From contig NZ_SOCE01000001.1 of assembly GCF_004365175.1 (NCBI RefSeq), positions 1,475,154-1,539,153 of the forward strand: a DNA stretch of 64,000 bases, given 5' to 3'. The notes under the pieces are model-generated. The model made no database searches, was not told the DNA's origin, and worked only from the letters and a program-made list of their open reading frames with translations. Position 1 is the first letter of the stretch. Each line of letters begins with the position of its first letter. The translations under genes and the position numbers were made by a program. The DNA is from Kribbella voronezhensis. GTDB taxonomy: Bacteria; Actinomycetota; Actinomycetes; Propionibacteriales; Kribbellaceae. Below, piece by piece: positions 16,792 through 26,008 of the stretch.

Positions 16792-18451
16792 CGATGGCCA
16801 GTTTGTCGCGGCAGAGCGTGTAGGCCTCGAGCTCTTCGCGCGCCGGTGCAACTACGTGGCTGTCGGCAACCTTCTCCAGCTCGGCACGAAGAGCCTTCGC
16901 GACCAGCCGAGCTCTGCGATTCGCTCCGCTGCTGGCGAAGAGCCTGCACGCGACGGCCACCAGGAGGCCGAGCACCACACCACCGACGAGCATGATCGTC
17001 GCGTACGGAACGCCTTCCCACTTCGGCAGCACCAGGTCGCCCACCTGCAGGAACCCGACCAGCGCGAGCCACACAGCACCGCCGAGCGCGACCAGGAACA
17101 GCACCCACTGCAGGAACCGCGCAGCACCCCACCAACCCGGGCTGGTGTTGGCCCCGAGGTCGGTGCGAGCTACTGCCTGGTCCAATTCGTCCCCGAGCGA
17201 TTCCTCGCGCCGGCGAATCGCAGTACGGACCGAGTCTGCCCATGGGCGTGACAGGCCGGACGCTGCCTTGTTGGTGATGTTGCGAACCGCTGTGTCCATC
17301 CGCGCACGCTGCACCGGTGTTGCCGCAGGCAACGAAGACCGGGCGATCGACACCTCGTTGGATGCCGTCTTGCGCGCTGCCTTGCCCTGCTGCTTGCTGC
17401 CCTGGTCCAGGTGGAGCCGACGCAGCGGGTCCGGCTTGAACCGCCCGAGCCACTTGGTGACCGGCCAACCGGTCGCTGCACGAGCCCGCTGCAGGTACGA
17501 CCGGCGTACGGCCTCGACGACCACGGGGACACCGGATGCGTCGGACAGCGCCTCGACCAGCTCGGCGATGTCGGATTTGGCGATCTCCGGCGTCTTGGCG
17601 TTGCCGCACTGACTCGCCATCCGGTCGGCCACCCGGTCGACGTCGGCGGCGAGCCGCTCGCGGGCAGCACGCTTGGCGTTGACCCGCTTCACCAGCAGGG
17701 CGCGGAGGTCGTCCAGACCAGTACCGCTCACCGCGGAAGTGGCGACGATCGACGGCGACTTCAGCCCGTCCGACTTGAGCAACCGGGTCAGGTCGCTGAC
17801 ACAGCTCGTGCGCTGCTCGTCGGTCAGCTTGTCGGCGTGGTTCAGCGCGAACACCATCACGGACGAGTGCGACGCGAACGGCTTGATGTAGCGGTTGTGC
17901 AGGGCGGCATCCGCGTACTTCTGCGGATCGACCACCCAGACCAGTACGTCGACCAGCTCGACCAGGCGGTCCACGATCAGCCGGTGCTCCACCTCGGTGG
18001 AGTCGTGGTCCGGCAGGTCCAGCAGCACCAGGCCGTCGAGATCCTCCGACTGCGCGTCCTCCAGCGAGCTGCGGTGCGCGACCTGGTGACGCCGCGGGAT
18101 CCCCAGCCAGTTCAGCAACTCACCGGCGGGCTCCTCACCCCACACGCAGGCCAGCGGCATGGAACTGGTCGGCCGGCGCGTACCGATGGCTGCCAGGTCG
18201 AGCCCGGTGAGCGCGTTGAACAGCGACGACTTGCCGGAACCCGTCGCACCGGCCAGCGCGACCACAGTGAGATCGCCGGACATCCGCAGCCGTTGGCCGG
18301 CCCGGTCCACGATCTGCGAGGCCTCGCTCAGTACTACGGGATCCAGCCGGCCCTGGCCGGCCTCCGCTGCGTCCTCGAGTGCCTCGATCTTCGTCAGGAC
18401 ATCGGTAGAGCCCCGCACGAGGCCCTTGACCGTATCCACAATTCCCGTCAC
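16781..18451 (-). CDS. Dynamin-like GTPase, second gene of pair
   Basis: A 556-residue membrane-associated GTPase. G1 motif GATGSGKS at residues 68-75, G3 DLPDHD at 145-150, G4 NHAD at 204-207. Two hydrophobic segments close to the C terminus (FLQWVLFLVALGGAVWLALV and MLVGGVVLGLLVAVACRLFA) would anchor it in the membrane, followed by a helical tail. The shape matches the actinobacterial DynA/DynB-type pairs, which stabilise FtsZ rings in sporulating streptomycetes; the role here is inferred from that. GTG 18451 overlaps the stop of the upstream GTPase by four bases (GTGA), so the two are coupled and likely form a heteromer. Confidence 0.88.
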   Translation of the reverse strand: MTGIVDTVKGLVRGSTDVLTKIEALEDAAEAGQGRLDPVVLSEASQIVDRAGQRLRMSGDLTVVALAGATGSGKSSLFNALTGLDLAAIGTRRPTSSMPLACVWGEEPAGELLNWLGIPRRHQVAHRSSLEDAQSEDLDGLVLLDLPDHDSTEVEHRLIVDRLVELVDVLVWVVDPQKYADAALHNRYIKPFASHSSVMVFALNHADKLTDEQRTSCVSDLTRLLKSDGLKSPSIVATSAVSGTGLDDLRALLVKRVNAKRAARERLAADVDRVADRMASQCGNAKTPEIAKSDIAELVEALSDASGVPVVVEAVRRSYLQRARAATGWPVTKWLGRFKPDPLRRLHLDQGSKQQGKAARKTASNEVSIARSSLPAATPVQRARMDTAVRNITNKAASGLSRPWADSVRTAIRRREESLGDELDQAVARTDLGANTSPGWWGAARFLQWVLFLVALGGAVWLALVGFLQVGDLVLPKWEGVPYATIMLVGGVVLGLLVAVACRLFASSGANRRARLVAKALRAELEKVADSHVVAPAREELEAYTLCRDKLAIARR

Positions 18452-21400
18452 GTGCAGTCCTCCACCGCGCGCGCGGCCTCCGTCAGTCGCCTGGGTGCGT
18501 CGGGATCGACCGGATGCTGGTCGAGCACAGCCAGGTAGCGGGCGAATTCGGCATCCATCAACGCATGCACCCTACCGTCCAGATCGGCGCGCGCCTTCGC
18601 GGCCAGGGTCCGGACCGCCTGGTCACCGAAGACGGCTTCCAGCAGCTTCTGCCCGACCACCGCGGTCCCGGCGCCGACACCGACCTCGGCGCCGCTCAGT
18701 CCCGCGGTGTGGGCGAAGATCACGATCATCAGCGCGAGGCCGAGCCCGTTGACGCCGTACGCAAGGATCCGGGCCGTGGACCGCTTGTCCGCACCCTCCT
18801 TGCGGACCAGGTCGAGCACGTAGCCCTGCCACTCCCGTACTGCGCGGCTCGCCGCGGCCGGGAACTCCTTGGACATGCGGCCCATGTCCTTGTCCCCCGC
18901 AGCGAGCAACTGACGCCCGGCAGCCAACGACTGCCACGACTCCTCGGCCCGCTCGGCTGCCGCCTCGGCATGCTCGCGCAGCAACGACTCCAGCCCGGAC
19001 TCGACCGCGTCGTTGAGGTCACGCGTGGGCGGCGGCTTGCCGACCACCGCAGTACGGACCTTGTCGCGCAGGCGGCCGACGTTGGTCTGCAGACCCTTCA
19101 GCAACTCACCGGTGCCGACGAACTCCTGCCAGCGGGCAAGCACCTCGCCGCGCAGCATCGTGCCGTCCTGGGTCGCCTTCGCGATGTCCTTGACCGCACG
19201 CTCGTACGCCGTTTCCGCCGTCGCCCGCAGCTCGACAACCGTGTCCGCCTGAGCGCGCACTGCCGTCGCGAACGCCGGGGTCTTCTTCGTCATCGCGGTG
19301 ACAGCGCCGTGCAGAGTACGCCGTACTACGGCCGACCGGCCCTCGGCGTCGGCAGCCAGGTCGATCAGCCAGTCCTTGATCGAGGCAACGGTCTCGGCCG
19401 GCAGCATGCCGTTGCTGTCGACAACGGTCTCCTTGATACTGAACAGCGGCGAGTCACCCAGGCCGCGCTCGAGCAGCATCTGCGCCAGGTGCCCGGTGAT
19501 GTCGTCGATCGTGTCGGCCGGAGCGCGGTCGAGCACCACCGCGACCGCAGTACTGCGGTCCGACGCGCTCTGCAGGAACTCCCACGGGACAGCATCGGCG
19601 TACCGGGCCGCGGTCGTGACGAACAACCACAGGTCCGCGGCAGCGAGCAGCTGGGTGGCGAGTTCGCGGTTCGCCTCGACGACCGAGTCGATGTCCGGTG
19701 CGTCCAGAATCGCCAGGCCCTGCGGAACGGTGTCGGCGGCAACCAAACGGATCTGGCCGGGATCCTCCATCCCACCGGGCTTCTCGCCGGTGGAACGGGC
19801 CATGCCGGGCAGCACCCGGTCGCCGGTGAACCACTCGGCGTCGACCGGATTGTGAATCAGCACAGGTGAACGCGTGGTCGGCCGCAGTACGCCGGGCTCA
19901 CTCACGACCTGCCCGATCAGCGAGTTCACCAGCGTCGACTTGCCCGCGCCGGTCGAACCACCGACGACAGCAAGCACCGGAGCTTCCAGCTGAACGAGCC
20001 GCGGCAGGATGTAGTCGTCCAGCTGATCCAGCATCGCCTTCTGCTGCTGGCGAGCCTCGTCAGCCCCGACCACATCAATCGGCAACTTGCTACTCGCCAG
20101 AGCCCCACGCAGACGCATCAGGGCAGTGATCAGCGCCATAGCAGCCTGCTCAGCAGCAGACTTCTCCGCCGCCGCAACTTCATCCAGTACTACGCCCTCA
20201 GCACGGTCGCCCGCATCCTCCGAGTCGCCACTCTCCGCACTCGAATCCTCCGAGACAGCGTCGCCAGCGCTCAGGTCCCCCGAGTCGCCGCTCTCCGCGC
20301 TCGAACCCTCCGGGTCAACGTTGCCGGTGCTCAGGTCCTCCGAGTCGGCGCTGTCCGCGCTCGAATCCTCCGGGTCAGCGTTCCCGGTGCTCAGGCCCTC
20401 CGAGTCGGCGTTCACGGGGTTCAGCTTCTCCGGGTCGGCGACCTCGGCACGCGGCTTCTCTGGGTCGGTGCTCTCGGCGCTGCGCTGGCCGTCTACGGCC
20501 GCCTCAGCTTCACCCTCAGGCCCCGCATCGGCACCATCCGCTTCCGCCTTCTCCGGCTCAGCCGCGGATTCAGCCTTCTCGGCATCACCCGCTACTGCGC
20601 CGCTCTCGGCGTCAGCATGATCCGCCTCGCCCTCAGCCTTGGCAGGCCCGACCTCCGCACCCTCAGCCACCGGTTCGCCGTCCCCGGAGACCTGCTCCGA
20701 GTGTTCAGCGTCGGCGTTCTCCGCGTCGCTGCCATCGGACCCTGCCTGGGCCTCGGTGCCTTCATCCACCACCCCGGCACCTTCACCGGCCGGCACGACC
20801 TGCTCGCCACCCTCGTCCACGATCCCGGCCCGCTCACCCACCGACTCGGTCTCACCGGTGGGCTCAGCCTGCTCACCCGGAGCCTCGGCCTCGGCCGCGG
20901 ACTCGGCCTGCTCGTCCGGAGCGTCGGTCTCACCCGTGCGCTCGACCTGCTCAGCGGCCGGCTCGGCCCCGCCTGCGGGCTCGATCTGCTCACTGGCCGG
21001 CTCGGTCTCACCCGTCAGCTCGAACTGCTCATCCGCCGACTCGGCCTCGACCGTGCGCTCCGCCTCCTCAGCCTGCTCAGCCGGCGGCTCGGCCTCGACC
21101 GTGCGCTCCGTCTGACCAGCCGCGGGCGCGGCATCGCCTGCGGACTCGGTCTCGCCTGTGGGCTCGTTCGGCTCGCCCGTGGGCTCGGTCAGGTCAGCGG
21201 TCGGCTCGTCCTCATCGGGGTGATCGTCGGCATCCTCCGGCGAGGTGGCGGTCTTCTCGGGGCTCGTCTCGGCGGATGATCCCGGGCTCGGCTTGCTCTT
21301 CTTCAGTTCGACCGGCTTCGGGAGTCCGATGATGATGTCGCCATACTCCAGCGGGAACCCGTCCGGCGACTCTTCCGGCTCGTACACCACACCAACCGTC

Positions 21401-22167
21401 GGCCGGTCGTGCTCCAACTCGTCCGCCTCTTCGTCCGCAGACTCGTTGCCTTCCGCCACTACCTCGGCAGACGTCCCGCCCTCAGCGCTCGGCTCAGCGT
21501 CACCTGCCTTCTCAGCCTCAACCGCGACATCCGAATCGTCCGCCTTCACCGGCTCCGCGGCACCTTCAGCATCAGCCTTCCCGGCCTCCGCAGCAGCGTT
21601 CTCCGCATCAGACGACTCGCCTTTCGCACCGACCTCGGCACCGTCCGTTGAATCCGCATCCGAGCCGACCTCGCCCGTCACAGACCCAGCCTCGTCCGTA
21701 GCCGAATCCGCCTTGTCGCTCGCCGCGCCGGAGGTGTCCGTCACCGAGTCCGTGTCGGAGGTTGCCGACTTGACCCCGGAAGTTGCCGCCTGGGCGTGGT
21801 CCGTAGCCGCCCCGGACGAGTCCGCAGTGGACTCTGGCCGGCCGGTCGTCGACGAAGACTGGTCAGTGGCCGACCCTGGCTTGTCGCCGGCCGACTCGGA
21901 ACGGTCGGTGGCCGACTCGGTGGCCGGGGTGGAGTTGGGCGAAGGTGGGGTCGCGGCCTCCGGCGTACCGGCGGGTGACGGGGTCTCTGCTGACTCGGGT
22001 GCGCCGGCGGGCGTCGTACCGGGTTTGGGTTTGCGGAGGCGGCGCCAGAAGCCCTTGCCCTTGGCATCCGATTCGGCGATCAGGTTCGCCAGTTCGTGGG
22101 CAGGCTCTGCCTGGGCCGGAACCCGCGGTTCCGAACCCTCGCCTGCTGCTGACCTGGTGTCAGCCAC
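18448..22167 (-). CDS. Dynamin-like GTPase with about 690-residue acidic disordered N terminus
   Basis: A 1239-residue protein. Residues about 60-690 are low-complexity, rich in Ala, Glu, Asp, Ser, Thr and Pro, with degenerate repeats: a roughly 20-residue unit of the type DSEDLSTGNADPEDSSADSA, and GETE(P/S)A..EQ(I/A)EP units. The GTPase domain begins after residue 690 (G1 GGSTGAGKS about 731-739; G3 LDAPDID about 820). Two hydrophobic stretches near residue 1130-1165 (LGLALMIVIFAHTAGLSG and the next) form a hairpin anchor. N-terminal residues 38-50 are basic (KGFWRRLRKPKPG). First gene of a coupled pair with the 556-residue GTPase. GTPases of this family are usually near 550-650 residues, so the acidic extension is the unusual part. 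Confidence 0.87.
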   Translation of the reverse strand: MADTRSAAGEGSEPRVPAQAEPAHELANLIAESDAKGKGFWRRLRKPKPGTTPAGAPESAETPSPAGTPEAATPPSPNSTPATESATDRSESAGDKPGSATDQSSSTTGRPESTADSSGAATDHAQAATSGVKSATSDTDSVTDTSGAASDKADSATDEAGSVTGEVGSDADSTDGAEVGAKGESSDAENAAAEAGKADAEGAAEPVKADDSDVAVEAEKAGDAEPSAEGGTSAEVVAEGNESADEEADELEHDRPTVGVVYEPEESPDGFPLEYGDIIIGLPKPVELKKSKPSPGSSAETSPEKTATSPEDADDHPDEDEPTADLTEPTGEPNEPTGETESAGDAAPAAGQTERTVEAEPPAEQAEEAERTVEAESADEQFELTGETEPASEQIEPAGGAEPAAEQVERTGETDAPDEQAESAAEAEAPGEQAEPTGETESVGERAGIVDEGGEQVVPAGEGAGVVDEGTEAQAGSDGSDAENADAEHSEQVSGDGEPVAEGAEVGPAKAEGEADHADAESGAVAGDAEKAESAAEPEKAEADGADAGPEGEAEAAVDGQRSAESTDPEKPRAEVADPEKLNPVNADSEGLSTGNADPEDSSADSADSEDLSTGNVDPEGSSAESGDSGDLSAGDAVSEDSSAESGDSEDAGDRAEGVVLDEVAAAEKSAAEQAAMALITALMRLRGALASSKLPIDVVGADEARQQQKAMLDQLDDYILPRLVQLEAPVLAVVGGSTGAGKSTLVNSLIGQVVSEPGVLRPTTRSPVLIHNPVDAEWFTGDRVLPGMARSTGEKPGGMEDPGQIRLVAADTVPQGLAILDAPDIDSVVEANRELATQLLAAADLWLFVTTAARYADAVPWEFLQSASDRSTAVAVVLDRAPADTIDDITGHLAQMLLERGLGDSPLFSIKETVVDSNGMLPAETVASIKDWLIDLAADAEGRSAVVRRTLHGAVTAMTKKTPAFATAVRAQADTVVELRATAETAYERAVKDIAKATQDGTMLRGEVLARWQEFVGTGELLKGLQTNVGRLRDKVRTAVVGKPPPTRDLNDAVESGLESLLREHAEAAAERAEESWQSLAAGRQLLAAGDKDMGRMSKEFPAAASRAVREWQGYVLDLVRKEGADKRSTARILAYGVNGLGLALMIVIFAHTAGLSGAEVGVGAGTAVVGQKLLEAVFGDQAVRTLAAKARADLDGRVHALMDAEFARYLAVLDQHPVDPDAPRRLTEAARAVEDCT
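20215..20420 (-). repeat. About 60-bp coding repeats in the acidic region of the GTPase gene
   Basis: Three to four copies of a unit near 60 bases (20 codons) with the core CTCCGAGTCG(G/C)CGCT(G/C)TCCGCGCTCGAA followed by a CCTCCG(G/A)G(T/A)CA stretch. They encode DSEDLST-type peptides. They show that the extension grew by in-frame duplication. Confidence 0.55.
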
Positions 22168-22256
22168 GGCTTCCGCCCACGAGCACAGAGTGCCCGGTCG
22201 GACAGCGCAGAAGCAAAGTCATCTTGACCCCGTTTGGCGGCTTGGACGGGTGGCGT

Positions 22257-23780
22257 TCACTGCGACGGTGGATACGGACCGTATCCTCCCGGCGATCCTT
22301 GCGCTCCAGGGGGTCCCTGTGGGTAACCGGATTGGGTCGAAGGGTAGCTGGGTTGCCCCGAGGGATACCCCGGCTGGGCAGGTTGATAACCAGTACCCCC
22401 CGGATATCCCCCACCCCCGGGACCAGGCCCCACCGGACCAGGCCCCACCGGACCAGGCCCCACCGGACCAGGCCCGACCGGACCGGTCCCGGGACCCATC
22501 GGAGCGGCGTACATGCCACCAGGCCCCTGCGGTACCGCCTGGGCGAACGCCGGCATCGGCGGGAACGGCACGCTCGCCCGCCGGTTGCGCAGCTCGTCCA
22601 GCAACTGCTTCTCGGTCTCCAGCGCCTCCGGCCCGATCACCTGGCGGACGATCTTGTCCCGCAGGTATGCCAGCTCGGTGGCGTTGTGCTGGAACGCCTT
22701 GGCCGCGGTCTCAGCCTGTACGCCGTACCGCTTCGCGTTCTGCCGCAGCGCCTTGCGACCCCGCAAGGTGGCGATCAGCGGCACGTCCTGCGGGATCAGC
22801 CAGCCGAACCGCACGTAGTCGTACAGCCGCGAAGCGATCATCTGCCCCTCGCGGGACCGCATCACCAGCGCGAACGCCACCATCGCGGCGAAGAGCGGGA
22901 ACATCAGGATCACGTAGACGGCGATGAAGCCGCCGCCGGCCCAGCTGGCACCGGCGTTCCACAGCCCGTGTGCCAGTACGGCGGTCAGGTAGCCGACGAT
23001 CGGCGCCAGGTAGCGCACCGCAGTACTGCGATGTCTGACCGCGACCCCGATGCCGATCGCGGTGAACGACGTGAAGAGCGGGTGGGCGAACGGGGTCGCC
23101 AGGCACCGCAGCAGGAACAGCAGGAACGCGCCGCGCAGGCCGGCCGCGCTGCCGGACTCCTTGGAGAGCTCGTCGAAGATGCGGCCGATATAGAGGATGT
23201 TCTCGGTGAAGGCGAAGCCGACGCCCACCATGCCGGCGTACACGAGTCCGTCGATGATCCCGTCGAACTCCTTACGGCGTACCAGCGCCAGCAGCAGGAT
23301 CACGGATCCCTTGGCGAACTCCTCGACCACCGGTGCGACGAACACAGCCGACCGGTTCCCGCCACTGTGCGCCTCGTGCAGCAGGTCGGCGACCTGGGTG
23401 TTGATGAAGATGGCGGCCAGGGTGGCGATGAACGCACCCCAGCAGAACGCGAAGATGATGTACTTCGCCGGCTCCGGCTCGTACCGGTCCAGCCACAGGT
23501 ACACCGCGATCACCGGTACGACCGGCACGAACGCGAACAGCAACCCCCAGGCGAACCCGCCGAGACCGGTCGCCCTGGCCACGATCCCGAAGATCAGCAG
23601 CCCCGCGACGGCGAACACCACCACGATCACGACACCGATCAGCACCCCCTGGTTACGCCGCTGACCGGGGACCGGATGTGTCCCGAGCACGTTCGGCTGC
23701 GGTTGGGGGCCACCGGGCGGGTAAGCCGGCCCCGCCGCCGCTTGTGGCGACTCGGCCGGGCCTCCTGAGGGGTAACTCAT
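22257..23780 (-). CDS. PrsW-family intramembrane metalloprotease with Gly/Pro-rich tail
   Basis: A 507-residue polytopic membrane protein. The catalytic motifs of the PrsW/CPBP-like family are present: VVEEFAKG (EExxxK), FAFTEN, FAHPLFTS and VLAHGLWNAG. They lie in about eight hydrophobic segments between residues 45 and 290. The first about 40 residues and the last about 110 are low-complexity Pro/Gly; the tail contains repeated GPVGP. PrsW in Bacillus cleaves an anti-sigma factor; the target here is unknown. Start ATG 23780. It is transcribed toward the dynamin genes with 89 bases between them, so co-transcription is possible. Confidence 0.9.
   Translation of the reverse strand: MSYPSGGPAESPQAAAGPAYPPGGPQPQPNVLGTHPVPGQRRNQGVLIGVVIVVVFAVAGLLIFGIVARATGLGGFAWGLLFAFVPVVPVIAVYLWLDRYEPEPAKYIIFAFCWGAFIATLAAIFINTQVADLLHEAHSGGNRSAVFVAPVVEEFAKGSVILLLALVRRKEFDGIIDGLVYAGMVGVGFAFTENILYIGRIFDELSKESGSAAGLRGAFLLFLLRCLATPFAHPLFTSFTAIGIGVAVRHRSTAVRYLAPIVGYLTAVLAHGLWNAGASWAGGGFIAVYVILMFPLFAAMVAFALVMRSREGQMIASRLYDYVRFGWLIPQDVPLIATLRGRKALRQNAKRYGVQAETAAKAFQHNATELAYLRDKIVRQVIGPEALETEKQLLDELRNRRASVPFPPMPAFAQAVPQGPGGMYAAPMGPGTGPVGPGPVGPGPVGPGPVGPGPGGGGYPGGTGYQPAQPGYPSGQPSYPSTQSGYPQGPPGAQGSPGGYGPYPPSQ
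22420..22479 (-). repeat. Four 15-bp tandem repeats in the PrsW-like gene
   Basis: Unit GGACCAGGCCCCACC at 22420, 22435 and 22450, and with one mismatch (GACC for CACC) at 22465. It encodes the repeated GPVGP pentapeptides of the C-terminal tail. The near-perfect identity suggests recent slippage and probable length variation among strains. Confidence 0.85.
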
Positions 23781-24011
23781 GCCCGCAGCCTAGTTGTAGA
23801 GCCCACACCGCGGCAGGACAGCCCACTCAGCGTTACCGGGATGGAACGACAGTCCACGCTTCTCACTCCCCGTGCGCGCCCCCGCGCGTGTTTCCCGATC
23901 TTTCCCGTACTACGTACGCCTACCCCACCCAACCCACCCGGTAACCCACAAGCACGATCGCCCCCGGATCTGAGAGACTCTGATCCGTGCCGCGGTCCCC
24001 CACCCGGCCAT

Positions 24012-24085
<74 letters not shown>

Positions 24086-24199
24086 CCTTGGGATGTCTCA
24101 AGTCATCGGCGACAGCTGAACCTGCGTTTCGTGGGTTCAGCTGTTGTCATTTGGGGTGTCTGGTCGCGGAGGCTTCGCGGCCATCGGTCCTTGATTAAT

Positions 24200-24235
24200 T
24201 GTTAGCTGCCTGACAGGATTGTTAGGTGGCTAACA
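24200..24235. promoter_or_regulatory. Two MarR operators, one covering the regulator start codon
   Basis: TGTTAG-GTGG-CTAACA (24220-24235, perfect) contains the GTG start at 24226. TGTTAG-CTGC-CTGACA (24200-24215, one mismatch) lies exactly 20 bases upstream. Their spacing of two helical turns suggests cooperative binding and autorepression. No ribosome site is seen, so a leaderless transcript is likely. Confidence 0.75.
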
Positions 24236-24684
24236 GAATACAAACTCCTGATCTGGACGGTGCTGGGGTCTGGGCCAAGCGATATTTCCTGGCCAGCCGG
24301 GCGCTGATGGATTCGGTGCTGCGTCCCTACGATCTCGGGCACACCCAGTGGTACGTGCTGCAGTTGCTCGCCATCAACGGGCCGTTGAACCAGCGTGAGG
24401 TCACCCGCCTGCTCGAAGTGGAGCGCGCGACCCTCAGCACGATCACCGGCGTTCTCGTCCGTAAGGGGCTGATCGAACAGCTTGCCGACGATGCGGACCA
24501 GCGCCAGAAGGTCCTGCGCATCACGGCGGCCGGTACCGATCTCTGGAGCACGATCCCGGATCCGATCGAGCTGATCACCACCGTCGCCTTCGCCGGGGTC
24601 GATCCGACCGACCTGGCAACCGCCCAGCGCGTACTCAGCGAAGCCACCCAACGACTTGTCAACCACAGAACGGAGAACAAGTAA
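24226..24684 (+). CDS. MarR family transcriptional regulator
   Basis: A 152-residue MarR protein: LNQREVTRLLEVERATLSTITGVLVRKGLIEQ is the winged helix, and DADQRQKVLRITAAG the wing. It starts at GTG 24226 inside a perfect palindrome. It is followed after two bases by the epimerase gene at 24687, so it regulates its own operon. The ligand is not predictable. Confidence 0.92.
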   Translation: MANRIQTPDLDGAGVWAKRYFLASRALMDSVLRPYDLGHTQWYVLQLLAINGPLNQREVTRLLEVERATLSTITGVLVRKGLIEQLADDADQRQKVLRITAAGTDLWSTIPDPIELITTVAFAGVDPTDLATAQRVLSEATQRLVNHRTENK

Positions 24685-24686
24685 CC

Positions 24687-25502
24687 ATGACGATCCTCGT
24701 CACCGGTGGCACCGGTCTGGTCGGCTCACGTCTATTGAAGCGATTCGCCGCGAACGGTACCGACTGCCGAGCGCTCGTGCGCCCCGGAAAGACCGTACCG
24801 GAAGGAATTCAGCCGGTTGAGGGAGACATTCTGCGTCCGGAGACACTGTCCCAGGCTCTGGTCGGCGTCACGGCCGTCGTTCACCTGGCCGCCGTGTTCC
24901 GCACCACGGACGAAGCGCGGATCTGGGCGGTCAACCTGGACGGGACCCGCAACCTGATCGCCGCGACGCAAGCCATCAATCCCCAGGCCCGGTTCCTGCT
25001 GGCCAGTACCTCCAACGTCTACGGTCCAGAACTCACCCACCCTGGTCGCGAGACCGACGCCACGACGGCGACGCACGCCTACCCGGCCAGCAAGATCAAG
25101 GCCGAGGCGGAACTCCGCGCCAGCGGACTGAACTGGGTGATCCTCCGCTTCCCCTTCGTGTACGGAGACCAGGACGGTCATCTCGAAGCGGCCCCGCACC
25201 AACTGGCCGAGATGGGATGGCATCCCGCGCGCAAACTCAGCGTCATCCATCACGAGGACATCGCAACCGCGACCAATCTCGCCCTGGCCGGCGAACTGGA
25301 CGGACAGACGGTCAACATCGCCGACGACTCACCCCTCACTGCCTACGAAATGGCCCAACTCGTCGGCTCGACCTACGAGTCGTCCGGCGAGGCCCTGCCC
25401 AACCCCTGGCAAGGCCACATGGATATCTCCCTCGCTCGAAGCCTCGGCTTCCGACCGAAGGTGCCCACCGCCTACCAGGCCCATCGCGACGGAAGAATCT
25501 GA
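24687..25502 (+). CDS. NAD-dependent epimerase/dehydratase family protein
   Basis: Extended short-chain dehydrogenase of 271 residues. The Rossmann motif is VTGGTGLVGSRLL at residues 5-17. The YPASK sequence (about residues 132-136) provides the catalytic Tyr and Lys, preceded by LLASTSNVYG with the Ser/Thr. It could act on nucleotide sugars or on other carbonyl compounds; the short C-terminal domain does not decide this. Second gene of the MarR operon; expression should rise when the MarR protein releases the operators at 24200-24235. Confidence 0.88.
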   Translation: MTILVTGGTGLVGSRLLKRFAANGTDCRALVRPGKTVPEGIQPVEGDILRPETLSQALVGVTAVVHLAAVFRTTDEARIWAVNLDGTRNLIAATQAINPQARFLLASTSNVYGPELTHPGRETDATTATHAYPASKIKAEAELRASGLNWVILRFPFVYGDQDGHLEAAPHQLAEMGWHPARKLSVIHHEDIATATNLALAGELDGQTVNIADDSPLTAYEMAQLVGSTYESSGEALPNPWQGHMDISLARSLGFRPKVPTAYQAHRDGRI

Positions 25503-25599
25503 CCCGAACCAAACTGCACCGCGGGATTTCGGAGTGACAGGAGCCGCAGGCAACTATCAGCGTGGCTGCGATCCGCACCAAATCGCCGGCCGCGCCGGG

Positions 25600-25992
25600 C
25601 TAGGAGCTGAATTGGGACGCGACCGCGTCGCGGTCGATGAGGGACCAGACGTGCGCGATCCGTCCGCCCTCGAACCGGTAGAAGACGTGCTCGGCGAAGG
25701 AGACCGCCCTCCCTGTCGGTTCAAGGCCGAGGAAGGTACTCGTCGGGGTGCAGTCGAACCAGAGCCGGCAGGCCACCAGGTCACCATTAGTGGACAGCAG
25801 GTGAGCCTCGAAGCGTAGATCCGAGACCGCACGAGCATCCGCCGCGATCATGTCGGCGTACTCGGGGCGGGTCAGCAGCTTGTCGTTGTAGACGAGTTCG
25901 TCGCACACATAGCGGTCCAGTTCGTCGAACCGCCGGCCGTTCAGTGCGTCGAGGTAGGCCAGGTACGTGGACTCCAGGTTCTCGTGGGCCAC
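25600..25992 (-). CDS. SnoaL/NTF2-like protein (ester cyclase type)
   Basis: A 130-residue single-domain protein with the NTF2-like cone fold: LESTYLAYLDALNGRRFDELDRYVCDELVYND at the N terminus, and GRAVSFAEHVFYRFEGGRIAHVWSLIDRDAV at the C terminus, as in SnoaL-like cyclases. GTG 25992 is chosen because GGAAGGAG lies just upstream; codons further upstream encode low-complexity sequence. Substrate unknown. Next to the CGNR gene on the same strand (16-base gap), so probably co-transcribed. Confidence 0.82.
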   Translation of the reverse strand: MAHENLESTYLAYLDALNGRRFDELDRYVCDELVYNDKLLTRPEYADMIAADARAVSDLRFEAHLLSTNGDLVACRLWFDCTPTSTFLGLEPTGRAVSFAEHVFYRFEGGRIAHVWSLIDRDAVASQFSS

Positions 25993-26008
25993 GGGTTCTC
26001 CTTCCACA

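Noticed and set aside
22420..22479. CRISPR-like or regulatory meaning for the 15-bp repeats
   Set aside because: They are in frame in a Pro/Gly-rich tail and explained by coding slippage.
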